From Nitrospirota bacterium (GTDB lineage Bacteria; Nitrospirota; Thermodesulfovibrionia; Thermodesulfovibrionales; SM23-35), in NCBI GenBank assembly GCA_018262395.1, contig JAGSYM010000052.1, forward strand, positions 1 through 7,009: 7,009 nucleotides of DNA. The letters run 5' to 3'. The notes beneath the pieces were generated by a model. The model was not told the origin of the DNA. It did no database searches and saw nothing but the letters and a program-made list of their open reading frames with translations. Positions 6,741 to 7,009 of the stretch are shown piece by piece. The position numbers and the translations under genes were made by a program. The stretch's first letter is position 1, and every line of letters starts with the position of its first letter.

Positions 6741-7009
6741 ATGCCCGAAGATTCTTTCACGAAAAACAACGAAGAGACTCAAGAACGCATCTGGGGAATG
6801 CTCTGTCACCTGACGGCGCTCCTCGGACTAGTCGGCATTCCTTTTGGAAATATTTTCGGACCATTGTTAGTATGGCTTTACAAGAAAAAAGCGTATGCCA
6901 TGGTTGATAAGCAGGGGAGAGAGTCTCTCAATTTCCAGATTACCATGACCATCCTTGTCCTGGTCGCTGCCCTTCTGATTTATCTGAAAATAGGCATGAT
7001 GCTGATTTT
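6741..7009 (+). CDS. DUF4870 family small membrane protein (3' end cut by window edge)
   Basis: Eighty-nine codons are visible before the right edge; the family is usually about 110-130 residues, so the last transmembrane segment and tail are probably missing. After a polar, acidic leader (MPEDSFTKNNEETQ) comes the family core: RIWGMLCHLTALLGL (16-30), PFGNIFGPLLVWLYKKK (34-50), a DKQGRESLNFQ motif (56-66), and a second hydrophobic segment from about 67 onward. The pattern of an N-terminal membrane helix, a basic turn, a D-x-QG-x-E-x-LNFQ loop and another helix is characteristic of DUF4870, distantly related to Tic20-like membrane proteins. The molecular function of the family is unknown. The gene diverges from pssA, and the repeat pair lies between them. 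The sequence is partial but the family match is clear. Confidence 0.88.
   Translation, partial: MPEDSFTKNNEETQERIWGMLCHLTALLGLVGIPFGNIFGPLLVWLYKKKAYAMVDKQGRESLNFQITMTILVLVAALLIYLKIGMMLI

Noticed and set aside
6650..6907. Plus-strand open frame starting in the repeat pair and overlapping the DUF4870 gene
   Set aside because: Its first part translates the G-rich repeat and the rest is out of frame with the DUF4870 reading, which has a family match and a ribosome binding site.

Overview
This 7 kb window is ordinary bacterial chromosome. Four genes lie on the minus strand and one partial gene on the plus strand. Reading from the right edge leftward on the minus strand, the order is pssA (phosphatidylserine synthase), leuA (2-isopropylmalate synthase), a small two-PAS-domain protein, and carB (large subunit of carbamoyl-phosphate synthetase, cut by the left window edge). 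Divergent from pssA, on the plus strand, is the start of a DUF4870 family membrane protein, cut by the right edge.

The organism cannot be named from the sequence. The pssA-leuA pairing, the class-II type PssA and the form of CarB and LeuA fit a Gram-negative anaerobe-type lineage such as Desulfobacterota (former Deltaproteobacteria) or Nitrospirota. This is inference from family resemblance. Base composition is moderate: hand-counted lines of carB and leuA are mostly near 50% GC, while four lines of the PAS gene average near 40%.

Region by region: 1-3024 is carB, open through 1008 codons with no frame break. 3025-3182 is the carB leader, with a near-consensus sigma70-type promoter and a good ribosome binding site. 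3183-4049 is the PAS gene. 4050-4289 is an AT-rich spacer holding a probable PAS-gene promoter and a puzzling tRNA-like stretch. 4290-5804 is leuA, which overlaps pssA (5801-6532) by 4 bp, so the two are almost certainly co-transcribed. 6533-6740 is the divergent intergenic region, with a TATAAT box unusually close to the pssA start and two inverted, G/C-run-rich palindromic repeats resembling REP elements. 6741-7009 is the start of the DUF4870 gene.

Functionally the window joins housekeeping metabolism: phospholipid synthesis (PssA), leucine synthesis (LeuA), and arginine and pyrimidine precursor supply (CarB). The PAS protein sits among them without an output domain, has its own likely promoter, and does not look like part of either pathway. 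I found no convincing new defence, mobile or biosynthetic system. The points most worth a second look are the repeat pair, the tRNA-like remnant, the possible leaderless start of pssA, and the orphan PAS protein.
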